Assembly: GCA_043783155.1 (NCBI GenBank)
Contig: JAYVZS010000131.1
Span: 50,627 to 114,626 of the forward strand
DNA: 64,000 bases
Direction of reading: 5' to 3'
From: JAPLDA01 sp043783155
GTDB lineage: Bacteria; Bacteroidota; Bacteroidia; AKYH767-A; 2013-40CM-41-45
This document shows positions 8,480 through 17,056 of the stretch, one piece after another. The first letter of the stretch is position 1; each line of letters begins with the position of its first letter. Position numbers and translations under genes: made by a program. Below the pieces are notes generated by a model, which saw only the letters and a list, made by a program, of their open reading frames with translations, searched no databases and was not told the DNA's origin.

Positions 8480-8483
8480 AATA

Positions 8484-8504
8484 CTCCGCTGCTCTGCGGC
8501 GGAG
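8484..8504. repeat. Inverted repeat, arms ctccgc / gcggag
   Basis: Short GC-rich hairpin immediately after the 8429-8479 element, followed by AT-rich DNA. Confidence 0.5.
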
Positions 8505-8754
8505 ATGTTTATTTGAACGTTTTTTATCTTTTAATAAATTTCGAACTAAATCAACGATGAATCAAATTTCTAAACAAGATGTTACCGTTTTAATTTACAT
8601 TCGCTTATGATTTAAGTGAAATAAACCTCGAAGAGACTTCTCGCCTCAATTAGAAAAACGGAATATTTTTTTAAGTCAAGCTTTATATTCGAAGCAGAGC
8701 CTTCGGGGTTGAGAGACATCAAGCCCAGCTCCCTTGCAAAGGGCTTCGGTGAGC

Positions 8755-10494
8755 TCAATAAAAAAAAGTATCACTCAGCTTCGCCACGTTTCCTTTTTCA
8801 TCCGTGACTGTTACTTCAATTTGATGCGTTTCGTTTTGTGGAATGTTTTCAATATCGCCGGTAATTAAACTTTCGTGTTTATTGAATTCCATCAATATCC
8901 ATTTACCATCTACGGTTGCGCTGTAATTTTTGATGCCTGATAAATTGTCGCCGATCTTAAACTGAACAACTAAACCGCGCGATGTGTTTTGATCTGCTGG
9001 GTAATATTCTTTGACGATTGTTGGCGGAACCGTATCAATGGTAATGGTGAAATCTCCAAAGTGCCTGACATTCGCCGTCAGAAAATCTCCTTTCCAGTTT
9101 CCTCCTTCACTCTCATAGAACCCGTATTCATCAACCGAAACCAAAATGGCTTTTGATTTCAGCGAGTCAGGAAGGTGGAGTGGTTTAATACCTATCGCAA
9201 TCGAGGTATGAATAGGAACAGTTCTATCGCCGACATGAAACACCTTTGCAATCAGGTTTACATTCGGAGAGAATTCGGATTCAGAAAACCTGTACGTGTC
9301 ATACACAGCTCCTGAAGAGATCACAACGTCAATGTCCGCCTTGTGAATGGCTGTTCCTTTTTCATCCGAAATAGTTACTCCTTTTGGTTGTGGCTGGTAT
9401 GTAAATTCTGTTAAAAGAGTATGACTGATCAGGTTGAAGTGACAGGTTGAACTATTCCCGTTAAAATCTTTTACCAGGAATTCAATGTTATGAGTTCTGT
9501 CCTCAGTAAAATTAAAATACCCGTTTTTAGAGAGGTCAGGATAAATTTTAAGATGGTTGCCCGGTAAGCGAAAGCATTGTTGAATGACTTGGTTTTCTAA
9601 AATCATTGAACGGTAATCGATGTGAGCGTTTACGTAACGTGAATCGTTGAAGTTGAAACGATCCATTTTGAATTCGTACACGATGTTCGAATCAACTTTC
9701 AGTTGCACCGAATAGATGCCGAGAGTTGCATCCGAATTTTCCATGTGATCGGTCGTTTCAATTCCGAAGCCAATGAGTCCGCTTACTTTGTTGAAGTCGG
9801 GGCTCGTAATGGTGTACTCATTTTTCACTCGTGTATCATCCAGTTCATTAAACCAATTCACGGCAACAAACGTGGCAGCGGTATCCGTCGTGTTGAGAAT
9901 TCCCTGTCCGGCAACTGGGAATATCCTGACTTTTGTAATGATTGGAGCAATGGTGTCTTCAATCGGGAAACCAAAAAATAAAGGATTGATCGGTTCTTCT
10001 GTCAACCCGTCGCGTATTTCAAAATGCAGATGCGGGCCTTCTGCGTCACCAGTGCCTCCTGACAAAGCGATTACTTCACCTTTTGTTATTTTTATTTCTT
10101 TTGGAAAAAGTTCTACTTCATACGATTTCTGTTCATACTGATTGGTAAGTACCATCTTCTGAATATCTTCCCTGAATTTAGTAAGGTGTGCATACACTGT
10201 CACGAGTCCGTTTGGATGTGTGATATACAATGCTTTTCCGAATCCTCCTGCGGAAATTTTTATTCTGGAAACATATCCGTCAGCGGCTGCATGTACTTCC
10301 ATCCCTTCTGATTGGTAGGTGCTCAAGTCGATCCCGGAATGAAAATGATTGGAACGGATTTCTCCGAAAGTTCCCTCTAAAACGAGTACGGTATCTAAGG
10401 GTGAAGTGAAGTAAGTGGCCGGGTAACGTTGTGCTTTCAACTGAGTAGACAGAATTGTAAGAATCAGGAAGGTAATCGTGTTTTTTAAATTCAT
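8755..10494 (-). CDS. Secreted M23-family metallopeptidase (LytM-like)
   Basis: The 579-residue protein starts with a signal peptide ending in LKAQ (residues 1-22). The M23 domain is N-terminal (about 30-175), with the zinc ligands H52...D56 in HFHSGIDLSTY, H103 in YAHL and H155-L-H157 in GPHLHFEI. M23 enzymes cleave peptidoglycan cross-links. All usual metal ligands are present, so it could be active. The remaining 400 residues are beta-rich with several Ig-like segments and probably bind or position the enzyme in the periplasm. A CTTTGC motif lies 4 bp before the ATG. Confidence 0.88.
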   Translation of the reverse strand: MNLKNTITFLILTILSTQLKAQRYPATYFTSPLDTVLVLEGTFGEIRSNHFHSGIDLSTYQSEGMEVHAAADGYVSRIKISAGGFGKALYITHPNGLVTVYAHLTKFREDIQKMVLTNQYEQKSYEVELFPKEIKITKGEVIALSGGTGDAEGPHLHFEIRDGLTEEPINPLFFGFPIEDTIAPIITKVRIFPVAGQGILNTTDTAATFVAVNWFNELDDTRVKNEYTITSPDFNKVSGLIGFGIETTDHMENSDATLGIYSVQLKVDSNIVYEFKMDRFNFNDSRYVNAHIDYRSMILENQVIQQCFRLPGNHLKIYPDLSKNGYFNFTEDRTHNIEFLVKDFNGNSSTCHFNLISHTLLTEFTYQPQPKGVTISDEKGTAIHKADIDVVISSGAVYDTYRFSESEFSPNVNLIAKVFHVGDRTVPIHTSIAIGIKPLHLPDSLKSKAILVSVDEYGFYESEGGNWKGDFLTANVRHFGDFTITIDTVPPTIVKEYYPADQNTSRGLVVQFKIGDNLSGIKNYSATVDGKWILMEFNKHESLITGDIENIPQNETHQIEVTVTDEKGNVAKLSDTFFY

Positions 10495-10498
10495 TGTG

Positions 10499-10506
10499 CA
10501 AAGAAA
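10499..10506 (-). promoter_or_regulatory. Candidate -7 box for the M23 peptidase
   Basis: On the minus strand this reads TTTCTTTG, one mismatch to TAnnTTTG, ending 4 bp before the ATG. The spacing is the same as at prmC and nth. Confidence 0.35.
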
Positions 10507-10761
10507 ACGAAATTACACAAATGATAATTCAGGTTTTGATTTGAAAAAACCGAAGAATGAAGGTGTCAATTGCAGGATCACTTTCGTTCACTTACTAAAG
10601 TAAAATCCGGCTTCCATTGTTCAAAATTTTCATCCTCAGGTCGGTGTGAACAATGAATGTTGATAATTTATATTTGGTTTCGATTTTTTTTCTGTTATTT
10701 GTACTTACTATTACATGCGGTGGCCGTTTCTTTACCGCGACTTTGACTTAAAACAGAAGCC

Positions 10762-11061
10762 ATGCACGAACTGAAAACAAAATTTGATGAACTCGACAAG
10801 CGAATTCAAAAATTAATATCTTTGCATAAGCAACTTAAATCAGAGAATCAAAATTTGGTTCAGTTGAACAGAACACTTGAGTTGGAGCTTAGTGAACACA
10901 AGCAACGGTACCATCGGCTGGAAGAGGGATTAGAAGGGTTAAAAGAACAGCAAAAAAGTACTGCCAATAAAAGTATCTCAGGTATCAAGCAGAAAGTCAA
11001 TGAAATGATCAGCGAGATTGACAGAAGTGTAACGCTGATTAATGCACAACATAAAAAGTGA
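10762..11061 (+). CDS. Small coiled-coil protein encoded with ZapA
   Basis: The 99-residue protein is almost entirely heptad-like (from ELKTKFDELDKRIQKL to about residue 70), rich in Leu, Lys, Glu and Gln, with no membrane segment. It lies directly before zapA, with 10 bp between its stop and the preferred zapA start. A ZapB-like role as a coiled-coil partner at the FtsZ ring is reasonable from context and architecture, but coiled coils are too generic for a family assignment. Confidence 0.65.
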   Translation: MHELKTKFDELDKRIQKLISLHKQLKSENQNLVQLNRTLELELSEHKQRYHRLEEGLEGLKEQQKSTANKSISGIKQKVNEMISEIDRSVTLINAQHKK

Positions 11062-11071
11062 ATCAACCCAA

Positions 11072-11389
11072 ATGGGAGAATTGCTATCAGTAAAAGTTTC
11101 TATCGCCAACCGGACCTATCCGCTTCGTATCACCAAAGATGAAGAGGAAAAGGTTTTACAAGCTGCACAGTCAGTGAATAAGTGCGTAAAGGAGTTTGAA
11201 GAGAATTATGCCGTAAAGGATAAGCAAGACCTTTTGGCAATGTGCTCCTTACAGTTTGCATCAGAAGCGATGGGTCAACATAAAAAGGGACCTAAGCAGC
11301 ATGAGAATAGTCAACAGATCATCGAACAGATAGATCACCTCGGTTCTGTCATTGACCAATATCTTGCTGATGAAAAGCATTCTTCATAA
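11072..11389 (+). CDS. zapA: Cell division protein ZapA
   Basis: ZapA bundles FtsZ filaments at mid-cell. The N-terminal strand-rich head (LLSVKVSIANRTYPLRIT) and the following helix (EEKVLQAAQSVNKCVKEFEENY) match the family, and 105 residues is the usual size. I chose ATG 11072 because the motif starts three residues later. An in-frame ATG at 11042 would overlap the upstream coiled-coil gene by 20 bp. A probable 6S RNA follows, the same neighbour that zapA has in Enterobacteria. Confidence 0.85.
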   Translation: MGELLSVKVSIANRTYPLRITKDEEEKVLQAAQSVNKCVKEFEENYAVKDKQDLLAMCSLQFASEAMGQHKKGPKQHENSQQIIEQIDHLGSVIDQYLADEKHSS

Positions 11390-11495
11390 AGGGTAACGTT
11401 CTTTGAAAGGGTTTACTGTTTTTGATTTACTGTTTACAGTTAGTGGAAGCTAACAGTAAACTGTTAACACTTAACCGTAAACATTCTAATGTATT

Positions 11496-11698
11496 CCCGC
11501 ATTAGTACTGAGATTCACTTAAAAAACTCAACACTTCGATATCATTGGAGTTAAGCTCCACGGTTTCGATGACAGGCTGCAACTTCCGATTCATTTCGGA
11601 TTCTCCGCTCAGGCGGAGTTAACGGTAGAAGTCAGAAGAACCAAGCAGCTCCAACCTTGTATATAGGGGTTTTAAAGGCTTCTCAGTATTACTGCGGG
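11496..11698 (+). ncRNA. ssrS: Probable 6S RNA (ssrS)
   Basis: A roughly 200-nt stretch between zapA and rny folds into a long interrupted rod. The closing stem pairs 11496-11513 (cccgcattagtactgaga) with 11681-11698 (tctcagtattactgcggg), nearly perfect over 18 bp, and is followed by a T-rich tract that can act as terminator. Further in, aaaactc pairs with gggtttt, ttggag (11545-11550) with ctccaa (11649-11654), and the centre holds small hairpins (11585-11600, 11603-11618). 6S RNA mimics an open promoter and binds RNA polymerase holoenzyme. Position after zapA, size, rod shape and terminator all fit. Primary sequence is poorly conserved in this RNA, so the call rests on structure and context. 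Confidence 0.75.
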
Positions 11699-11710
11699 TT
11701 TTTTGTTTTT
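11695..11710 (+). terminator. Terminator at the 3' end of the 6S RNA candidate
   Basis: The closing stem of the RNA ends in GCGGG and is followed by TTTTTTG and TTTTT. The stem-plus-T-tract arrangement fits Rho-independent termination. Confidence 0.6.
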
Positions 11711-11795
11711 AACGGGATGAAGAAAAATAAATGACAGAAATAAATGTAGTTGCTCATAGAATGATTACTAATTGAAATTAAACTAAATTAAAATT

Positions 11796-13364
11796 ATGAC
11801 GGATGAGATATTAAGAATGATATTGGTTGCCATCGGAGCCCTTGTTGTCGGTGTCCTGATTGCCTGGTTTGTAATGAAGCGATCAATGAAATCAAAAGAC
11901 AATGCCGCGATGTCCAAAGCCCAAAGTATTCTGAAGGAAGCGGAAGCGGAAGCGGAAGTGATGAAGAAGAATAAAATTCTGGAAGCCAAAGAAAAATTTC
12001 TTCAGCTGAAAATGGAACATGAAAAAGTTATTTCTGAAAAAGACAAGAACATCAACGCCGCTGAAAATCGTTTCAAGCAAAAAGAATCAGCGTTGTCTCA
12101 AAAGATAGAACAGACTACACGCAAGCAGCAGGAATATGAAACGCTGCAGCTGAATCTTGCTAATCAACTTCAGATTCTCGAAACCAAGAAAGAGGAGGTC
12201 GCGAAACATCATCAGCGCCAGGTAGAACAATTGGAAAAAATCAGCGGGCTTAGTGCCGACCAGGCAAAAGCTCAGTTGGTGGAAGCGTTGAAGGCGGAGG
12301 CGAAAACAGAAGCCATGTCTTCTATCAAAGACATCATGGAAGAAGCGAAACTCACTGCCAACAAAGAAGCGAAGCGAATCATCATTCAAACCATTCAGCG
12401 TGTTTCAACTGAGCATGCGATTGAAAATGCTGTTACTGTTTTCACCATCGAAAATGAAGAAGTGAAAGGCCGCATCATCGGTCGTGAAGGAAGAAACATC
12501 CGCGCTCTTGAAGCGGCAACGGGCGTTGAAATTATTGTGGATGATACTCCGGAGTCCATCATCCTTTCTTGCTTCGATCCTGTTCGCAGGGAACTTGCGC
12601 GCCTGGCGTTGCATCAATTGGTAAGCGACGGACGGATTCACCCTGCGCGAATCGAGGAAGTGGTGGCGAAAGTAAAACGTCAGTTAGAAGATGAAATCAT
12701 TGAAGTCGGAAAACGTACCACGATTGATCTCGGCATTCATGGCCTCGCGCCTGAACTGATCCGGATGATCGGCAGAATGAAATACCGTTCTTCTTACGGA
12801 CAAAATTTATTGCAGCACTCACGCGAAGTCGCCAACCTGTGTTCCATCATGGCTGCCGAACTCGGACTCAATGTAAAACTAGCGAAACGTGCCGGCTTAC
12901 TTCACGACATCGGGAAAGTTCCCGATGATGAACCGGAATTACCACATGCAATTCTCGGGATGAAACTCGCGGAAAAATTTAAAGAGAATGCTGAGATCTG
13001 TAATGCCATTGGTGCCCATCACGATGAGATTGAAATGAACAGCATCATCTCTCCGATTGTTCAGGTATGTGACGCGATTTCAGGTGCACGTCCGGGAGCA
13101 CGACGCGAAGTAGTTGCCTCTTACATCAAACGTTTGAAAGACATGGAAGCGATGGCGCTCTCTTACCCGGGCGTTGAAAAAACATTCGCGATACAGGCGG
13201 GACGTGAGTTACGCGTGATCGTTCAAAGTGAGAAAATTACGGATAAGCAGGCGGAAGTTCTTTCATTCGACATCGCAACAAAAATCCAGACAGAGATGAC
13301 GTATCCCGGACAGGTGAAGGTAACCGTGATCCGTGAGACGAGAGCAGTGAATTACGCGAAGTAA
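11796..13364 (+). CDS. rny: Ribonuclease Y
   Basis: RNase Y is a membrane-bound endoribonuclease that starts mRNA decay. The 522-residue protein has one N-terminal membrane segment (residues 8-27), a long coiled coil (about 30-200), a KH RNA-binding domain (KGRIIGREGRNIRALE, near 224-240) and an HD domain with the signature LLHDIGK near residue 369. Length and order are standard. An FeoB-like or signal-peptide origin is excluded by the coiled coil. The ATG follows an AT-rich gap after the 6S RNA candidate. Confidence 0.96.
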   Translation: MTDEILRMILVAIGALVVGVLIAWFVMKRSMKSKDNAAMSKAQSILKEAEAEAEVMKKNKILEAKEKFLQLKMEHEKVISEKDKNINAAENRFKQKESALSQKIEQTTRKQQEYETLQLNLANQLQILETKKEEVAKHHQRQVEQLEKISGLSADQAKAQLVEALKAEAKTEAMSSIKDIMEEAKLTANKEAKRIIIQTIQRVSTEHAIENAVTVFTIENEEVKGRIIGREGRNIRALEAATGVEIIVDDTPESIILSCFDPVRRELARLALHQLVSDGRIHPARIEEVVAKVKRQLEDEIIEVGKRTTIDLGIHGLAPELIRMIGRMKYRSSYGQNLLQHSREVANLCSIMAAELGLNVKLAKRAGLLHDIGKVPDDEPELPHAILGMKLAEKFKENAEICNAIGAHHDEIEMNSIISPIVQVCDAISGARPGARREVVASYIKRLKDMEAMALSYPGVEKTFAIQAGRELRVIVQSEKITDKQAEVLSFDIATKIQTEMTYPGQVKVTVIRETRAVNYAK

Positions 13365-13389
13365 AAATTGAACTAAAAATTTTCGAACA

Positions 13390-14226
13390 GTGGGTAATGT
13401 TGAAAATGAATTTGATATTGTCATTGAGCCAAATAAAAATCTCAGTCACTACTGGAAGGATCTGTGGAAATTCCGGGGCCTTTTTTATTTTTTAGCATGG
13501 CGTGACTTGTTGGTTCGGTACAAGCAAACGGTGATTGGTATTGCATGGAGTGTGATCCGCCCGCTGCTTACACTCGTAGTATTCACAATTATTTTCGGAA
13601 AAATCGCAAAACTTCCTGACCAGGGAGTACCGTATGCATTGCTTGTTTGTTCAGCGATGATACCCTGGCAGTTCTTTGCCAATTCATTTTCGGAAGCGAG
13701 CAATTCGCTGATTGCAAACTCCAATCTGTTAGGCAAGGTTTATTTCCCGAGGCTGATTGTTCCGTCAAGTTCCATTATCGTTTCGCTGGTCGACTTTGCC
13801 ATTTCACTGATCATCTTATTTGGATTGCTGATTTATTATCATTTCGTTCCCGGATGGCAAATCGTATTGTTGCCGCTTTTTCTTTTGCTTGCTATGATTA
13901 CATCTTTTGGAACCGGAATTCTCGTCGCGGCACTGAATGTGAAGTACCGCGACTTCCGTCACATTGTGCCGTTCATTGTTCAGATCGGTTTATATGTATC
14001 ACCGGTTGGCTTCAGCAGTTCGATCGTACCGGAAAAATATCGATTAATCTATTCGCTTAATCCGATGGTAGGAGTCATTGATGGATTTCGCTGGTGCATC
14101 CTGGGAGGAAATTCCAGAATTTATCTTCCGGGTTTTGTTCTGTCTGCTGTATTGTCGTTACTGATTATGATCTTTGCTGTGAAATATTTCAGAAGAATGG
14201 AAAAGAATTTTGCTGATGTTATTTAA
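13390..14226 (+). CDS. ABC-2 type polysaccharide export permease (Wzm/TagG family)
   Basis: The 278-residue protein has about six membrane segments and the typical N-terminal cytoplasmic motif (FWRDLLVRYKQTVIG-like: LAWRDLLVRYKQTVIGIAWS at residues 35-54). With the ATPase at 14482 it would export undecaprenyl-linked glycan across the inner membrane. The only in-frame start before the conserved part is GTG 13390, 25 bp after rny. It opens the polysaccharide locus. The 255-bp gap before the ATPase contains a hairpin repeat, which is unusual because Wzm and Wzt genes normally abut. Confidence 0.92.
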   Translation: MGNVENEFDIVIEPNKNLSHYWKDLWKFRGLFYFLAWRDLLVRYKQTVIGIAWSVIRPLLTLVVFTIIFGKIAKLPDQGVPYALLVCSAMIPWQFFANSFSEASNSLIANSNLLGKVYFPRLIVPSSSIIVSLVDFAISLIILFGLLIYYHFVPGWQIVLLPLFLLLAMITSFGTGILVAALNVKYRDFRHIVPFIVQIGLYVSPVGFSSSIVPEKYRLIYSLNPMVGVIDGFRWCILGGNSRIYLPGFVLSAVLSLLIMIFAVKYFRRMEKNFADVI

Positions 14227-14320
14227 AAACTGTTTAAATTTCTATGCGAGAAAATGATAAGTACAGCACACCCTTCGACTTCCACTTTTACTATCAGCTC
14301 GATCAGTGCTCCGCACCACC

Positions 14321-14375
14321 CTTCGACTCCGCTCAGGGTGACCCGCGCGCGGGGTCATGCTGAGCGGAGTCGAAG
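14321..14375. repeat. Long inverted repeat (CTTCGACTCCGCTCA type)
   Basis: Perfect 15-bp arms lie at 14321-14335 and 14361-14375, with a second internal pairing (tgaccc/ggggtca) towards the loop. A partial copy of the outer word (cacccttcgact) occurs about 50 bp upstream. It is a dispersed intergenic element placed in the 255-bp gap between the transporter permease and ATPase genes. No T-tract follows. Confidence 0.8.
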
Positions 14376-14481
14376 CATGAGTGATAATAAATATTTGAAA
14401 TAAATTTGAAACAGGTTCATACTATTTTTGAAAATTTAATTTGGTTTGCATGTTACCTTTTAATCATCATACACGTTTGTT

Positions 14482-15729
14482 TTGAGAACAGTTATAAAGG
14501 TTGAAAATATCAGTAAGAGTTACCTGCTTCATCACCGGCAGCGTGAAAGTTACGTTGCGTTGCGTGATGTGATTGCAAACAGGGTAAAGAGTATTTTTTC
14601 TTCGGGCCACAAGTCTCAAAAGGCGACGGATGAACTTTTCTGGGCACTGAAGGGTGTTTCGTTTGATGTAAAAGATGGTGAGCGGGTCGGAATCATCGGC
14701 AGGAATGGAGCAGGAAAATCAACACTGCTTAAAATTCTGAGTCGTATAACAGAGCCGACTGCAGGAAAGGTTTCGCTAAAGGGGAGAGTGGCAAGTTTGC
14801 TTGAAGTCGGAACCGGTTTCCACCCGGAGTTGACCGGAAGGGAAAATATTTTTCTCAATGGGAGTATTTTAGGAATGAGCAAAACAGAAATCAGGAAAAA
14901 GTTTGATGAGATCGTGGATTTTGCTGAAGTGGAAAAATTTCTTGATACCCCTGTGAAGCGCTATTCGAGCGGCATGTATGTACGTCTTGCGTTTGCCGTT
15001 GCAGCTCATCTTGAACCTGAAATACTCATCGTGGATGAAGTGCTCGCCGTCGGCGATGCTCAATTTCAGAGAAAGTGTTTGGGGAAAATGCAAGATGTCA
15101 GTAAAAACGATGGACGAACGGTATTATTCGTCAGTCACAATATGCAGGCGGTTCAAAAACTTTGCACGACGGGAATATTGCTTCAGCAGGGAAAAATAAT
15201 CGGTATAGGAGGCATCGACAATGTTGTAAATAAATACCTCGAAGCAAATGAGAACGGACAATCTGTTTATGAAATTGCATTACCGGATAATCATGAGGAA
15301 ATCCCAGGCTATGCATACCGCGTAAGAATCGAAGATGAAAATTCAAATCCTGTTCTTGAAATTCCTGTCGGTAACAACTGGCAGGTTCGTGTTTATTTCA
15401 GACTACACAAAATGACGGAACAATTTATTATTGCGTTAGGGGTTGTGACCTCACTCGATTTGCCATTGAGAACTTCCTGGAGCGAATCGAAAGATTATCA
15501 TGAAGGCGAATACGAGGCAGTTTTTAAAAACAACGATATCCTGTTTGCAAATGGAATGTACAAATTGGTGATCGGACTTTCAAGTAACCGAAGAGCCTTT
15601 CATTATATTGAGAATGCGGCGCGACTCACGATTTCAGATGTAAGTTCTATTGTAAATAATAACCAGGTTCTGAACACGCAAAGCGGCTTGCTTTTAAATC
15701 CTATGGAAATCACCATTACAGAAAAATAA
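14482..15729 (+). CDS. ABC transporter ATPase with C-terminal carbohydrate-binding domain (Wzt family)
   Basis: Residues 1-250 form the ATPase: Walker A GRNGAGKST (73-81), signature SSGMYVRLAFA and Walker B ILIVDEVLAVGD. Residues from about 265 to 415 are beta-rich and match the Wzt C-terminal domain, which recognises the modified end of the glycan in O9a-type export. The start is TTG 14482, because the conserved strand VIKVENISKSY begins three residues later and no ATG precedes it in frame. It energises the permease encoded just upstream. Methyltransferase genes follow directly, as expected if chain-end methylation is the export signal. Confidence 0.93.
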   Translation: MRTVIKVENISKSYLLHHRQRESYVALRDVIANRVKSIFSSGHKSQKATDELFWALKGVSFDVKDGERVGIIGRNGAGKSTLLKILSRITEPTAGKVSLKGRVASLLEVGTGFHPELTGRENIFLNGSILGMSKTEIRKKFDEIVDFAEVEKFLDTPVKRYSSGMYVRLAFAVAAHLEPEILIVDEVLAVGDAQFQRKCLGKMQDVSKNDGRTVLFVSHNMQAVQKLCTTGILLQQGKIIGIGGIDNVVNKYLEANENGQSVYEIALPDNHEEIPGYAYRVRIEDENSNPVLEIPVGNNWQVRVYFRLHKMTEQFIIALGVVTSLDLPLRTSWSESKDYHEGEYEAVFKNNDILFANGMYKLVIGLSSNRRAFHYIENAARLTISDVSSIVNNNQVLNTQSGLLLNPMEITITEK

Positions 15730-15731
15730 AA

Positions 15732-16412
15732 ATGTTTTTTCCCGAAAGAATTATTAGTATCGCATCATCCGACAGAGTGCTGGAGGTTGGACCGGGTTCC
15801 AACCCTCATCATCGTTCTGATGTGCTGTTGGAAAAAAAATTTGAGACCCAACAGGAATATGAAGCCCAGTTCGGTCATGAGGAAAAATTAATCTCCGACA
15901 AGAAGATTGTTTTTTATGAAGGGGACAAATTTCCTTTTTCTGATAACGAATTTGATTATGTAATCTGTTCACATGTGTTGGAACATGTTGAAGATCCAGA
16001 ACTTTTTCTAAATGAAATTTTCCGTGTAGCACGCAAAGGTTATTTTGAATACCCTCTTATTTATTATGATTACCTGTATAACTTTAACGTTCATTTGAAT
16101 TTCCTTAAGTTTGATGGCAAAACTCTTTACTACAAAAAAAAATCTGATACCAGCCTAAATGAATTTCTACCGATTCAGAGTTTCTTTTATGAGTCATTAA
16201 AAATGGGACACGTTAAACTGATCAATGACTTGCTTCCATTTATGATGGAGGGGTTTGAGTGGCATCACCCGTTTGAAACCAGGAAGGCAGTCACCGTCGA
16301 TGAACTTGTGTTAAAGAATTTTTCTGTCCCTGCGCCACCTGTAACCCCGGAGCGATCTGCCTCTGCATTGCAATTGCTGAAACAACTGCTGAAAAAAACA
16401 ATAAAAGGTTAA
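15732..16412 (+). CDS. SAM-dependent methyltransferase (class I), glycan-associated
   Basis: The 226-residue protein carries the class I SAM-binding motif VLEVGPGSNP (residues 18-27) and the later DYVICSHVLEHVEDPELFL segment typical of Methyltransf_11 enzymes. The gene starts 3 bp after the ATPase stop. In polysaccharide loci with a Wzt-type ATPase, such enzymes can cap or decorate sugars by O-methylation. The acceptor cannot be read from the sequence. The stretch SDVLLEKKFETQQEYEAQFG is typical of small-molecule or sugar methyltransferases in these clusters. Confidence 0.82.
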   Translation: MFFPERIISIASSDRVLEVGPGSNPHHRSDVLLEKKFETQQEYEAQFGHEEKLISDKKIVFYEGDKFPFSDNEFDYVICSHVLEHVEDPELFLNEIFRVARKGYFEYPLIYYDYLYNFNVHLNFLKFDGKTLYYKKKSDTSLNEFLPIQSFFYESLKMGHVKLINDLLPFMMEGFEWHHPFETRKAVTVDELVLKNFSVPAPPVTPERSASALQLLKQLLKKTIKG

Positions 16413-16416
16413 CGAC

Positions 16417-17052
16417 ATGAAACTTCACCTCGGATGTGGTCAACGCTATTTTGAAGGGTATATAAACATTGATTATCCGTTGTCAGAACACAGCGTTCAG
16501 AAAAAAAGTGTTGCTGATCAATTGGCCAATCTTCTTGAATTGAATTACGCTGACGGAACTGTTGAAGAAGTCCGCCTGCATCATGTGTTTGAACATTTTT
16601 CACGCCCTGTTACATGTGCGTTACTTTCCAACTGGTATTCCTGGTTGCAGCCAAATGGTATCCTGCACATTGAGGTGCCGGATTTTGAAAGGACAGGAAA
16701 GGCGGCACTCAGCATATTCAGCAACAGAAAAAAACGAGGTGTTGCGTTGCGTCATATTTTTGGTTCCCAGGAAGCTCACTGGGCAGTTCATTTCGAAGGT
16801 CATACTCCCAAATCGCTTGCCCGTTTTATCAGCCTGTATGGTTTTGAAGTAAATAAAATCAGCAGGAACAGCTGGATGGGGACTTATAATGTGGAAGTGA
16901 TCGGCCGGAAAAAAAATAATTCACTTACTAAAAATGATTTTCTAAAGATCACTGAAAATTATTTGTCCGATTTCCTGGTGGATGAAAGTGAAACGGAAAA
17001 TTTTCTGCTCGAAACATGGATGGATATTTACAGAAATCATTTGCAAAAATAA
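16417..17052 (+). CDS. SAM-dependent methyltransferase-like protein
   Basis: The 211-residue protein begins MKLHLGCGQRYFEGYINIDY, the motif of predicted SAM-dependent methyltransferases found beside glycosyltransferases. It continues with VRLHHVFEHFSRP and LQPNGILHIEVPDFE, matching motifs II-III of the fold. It starts 4 bp after the preceding methyltransferase, with which it must be co-translated. Substrate is unknown; a sugar hydroxyl of the exported glycan is the likeliest from context. Confidence 0.8.
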   Translation: MKLHLGCGQRYFEGYINIDYPLSEHSVQKKSVADQLANLLELNYADGTVEEVRLHHVFEHFSRPVTCALLSNWYSWLQPNGILHIEVPDFERTGKAALSIFSNRKKRGVALRHIFGSQEAHWAVHFEGHTPKSLARFISLYGFEVNKISRNSWMGTYNVEVIGRKKNNSLTKNDFLKITENYLSDFLVDESETENFLLETWMDIYRNHLQK

Positions 17053-17056
17053 ACAG

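Larger units (their letters stand above)
8216..8754. other. 539-bp intergenic region with hairpins and no credible gene
   Basis: The region holds three clear inverted repeats (8371-8409, 8429-8479, 8484-8504) and a further GC-rich motif near the right end. A 76-codon open frame (8380-8610) runs through the hairpins and resembles no protein. I see no promoter or RNA gene that I could support. Confidence 0.6.

Noticed and set aside
8380..8610. 76-codon open frame in the hairpin region
   Set aside because: It runs straight through three inverted repeats and its translation resembles no protein; it is a by-product of repeat DNA.
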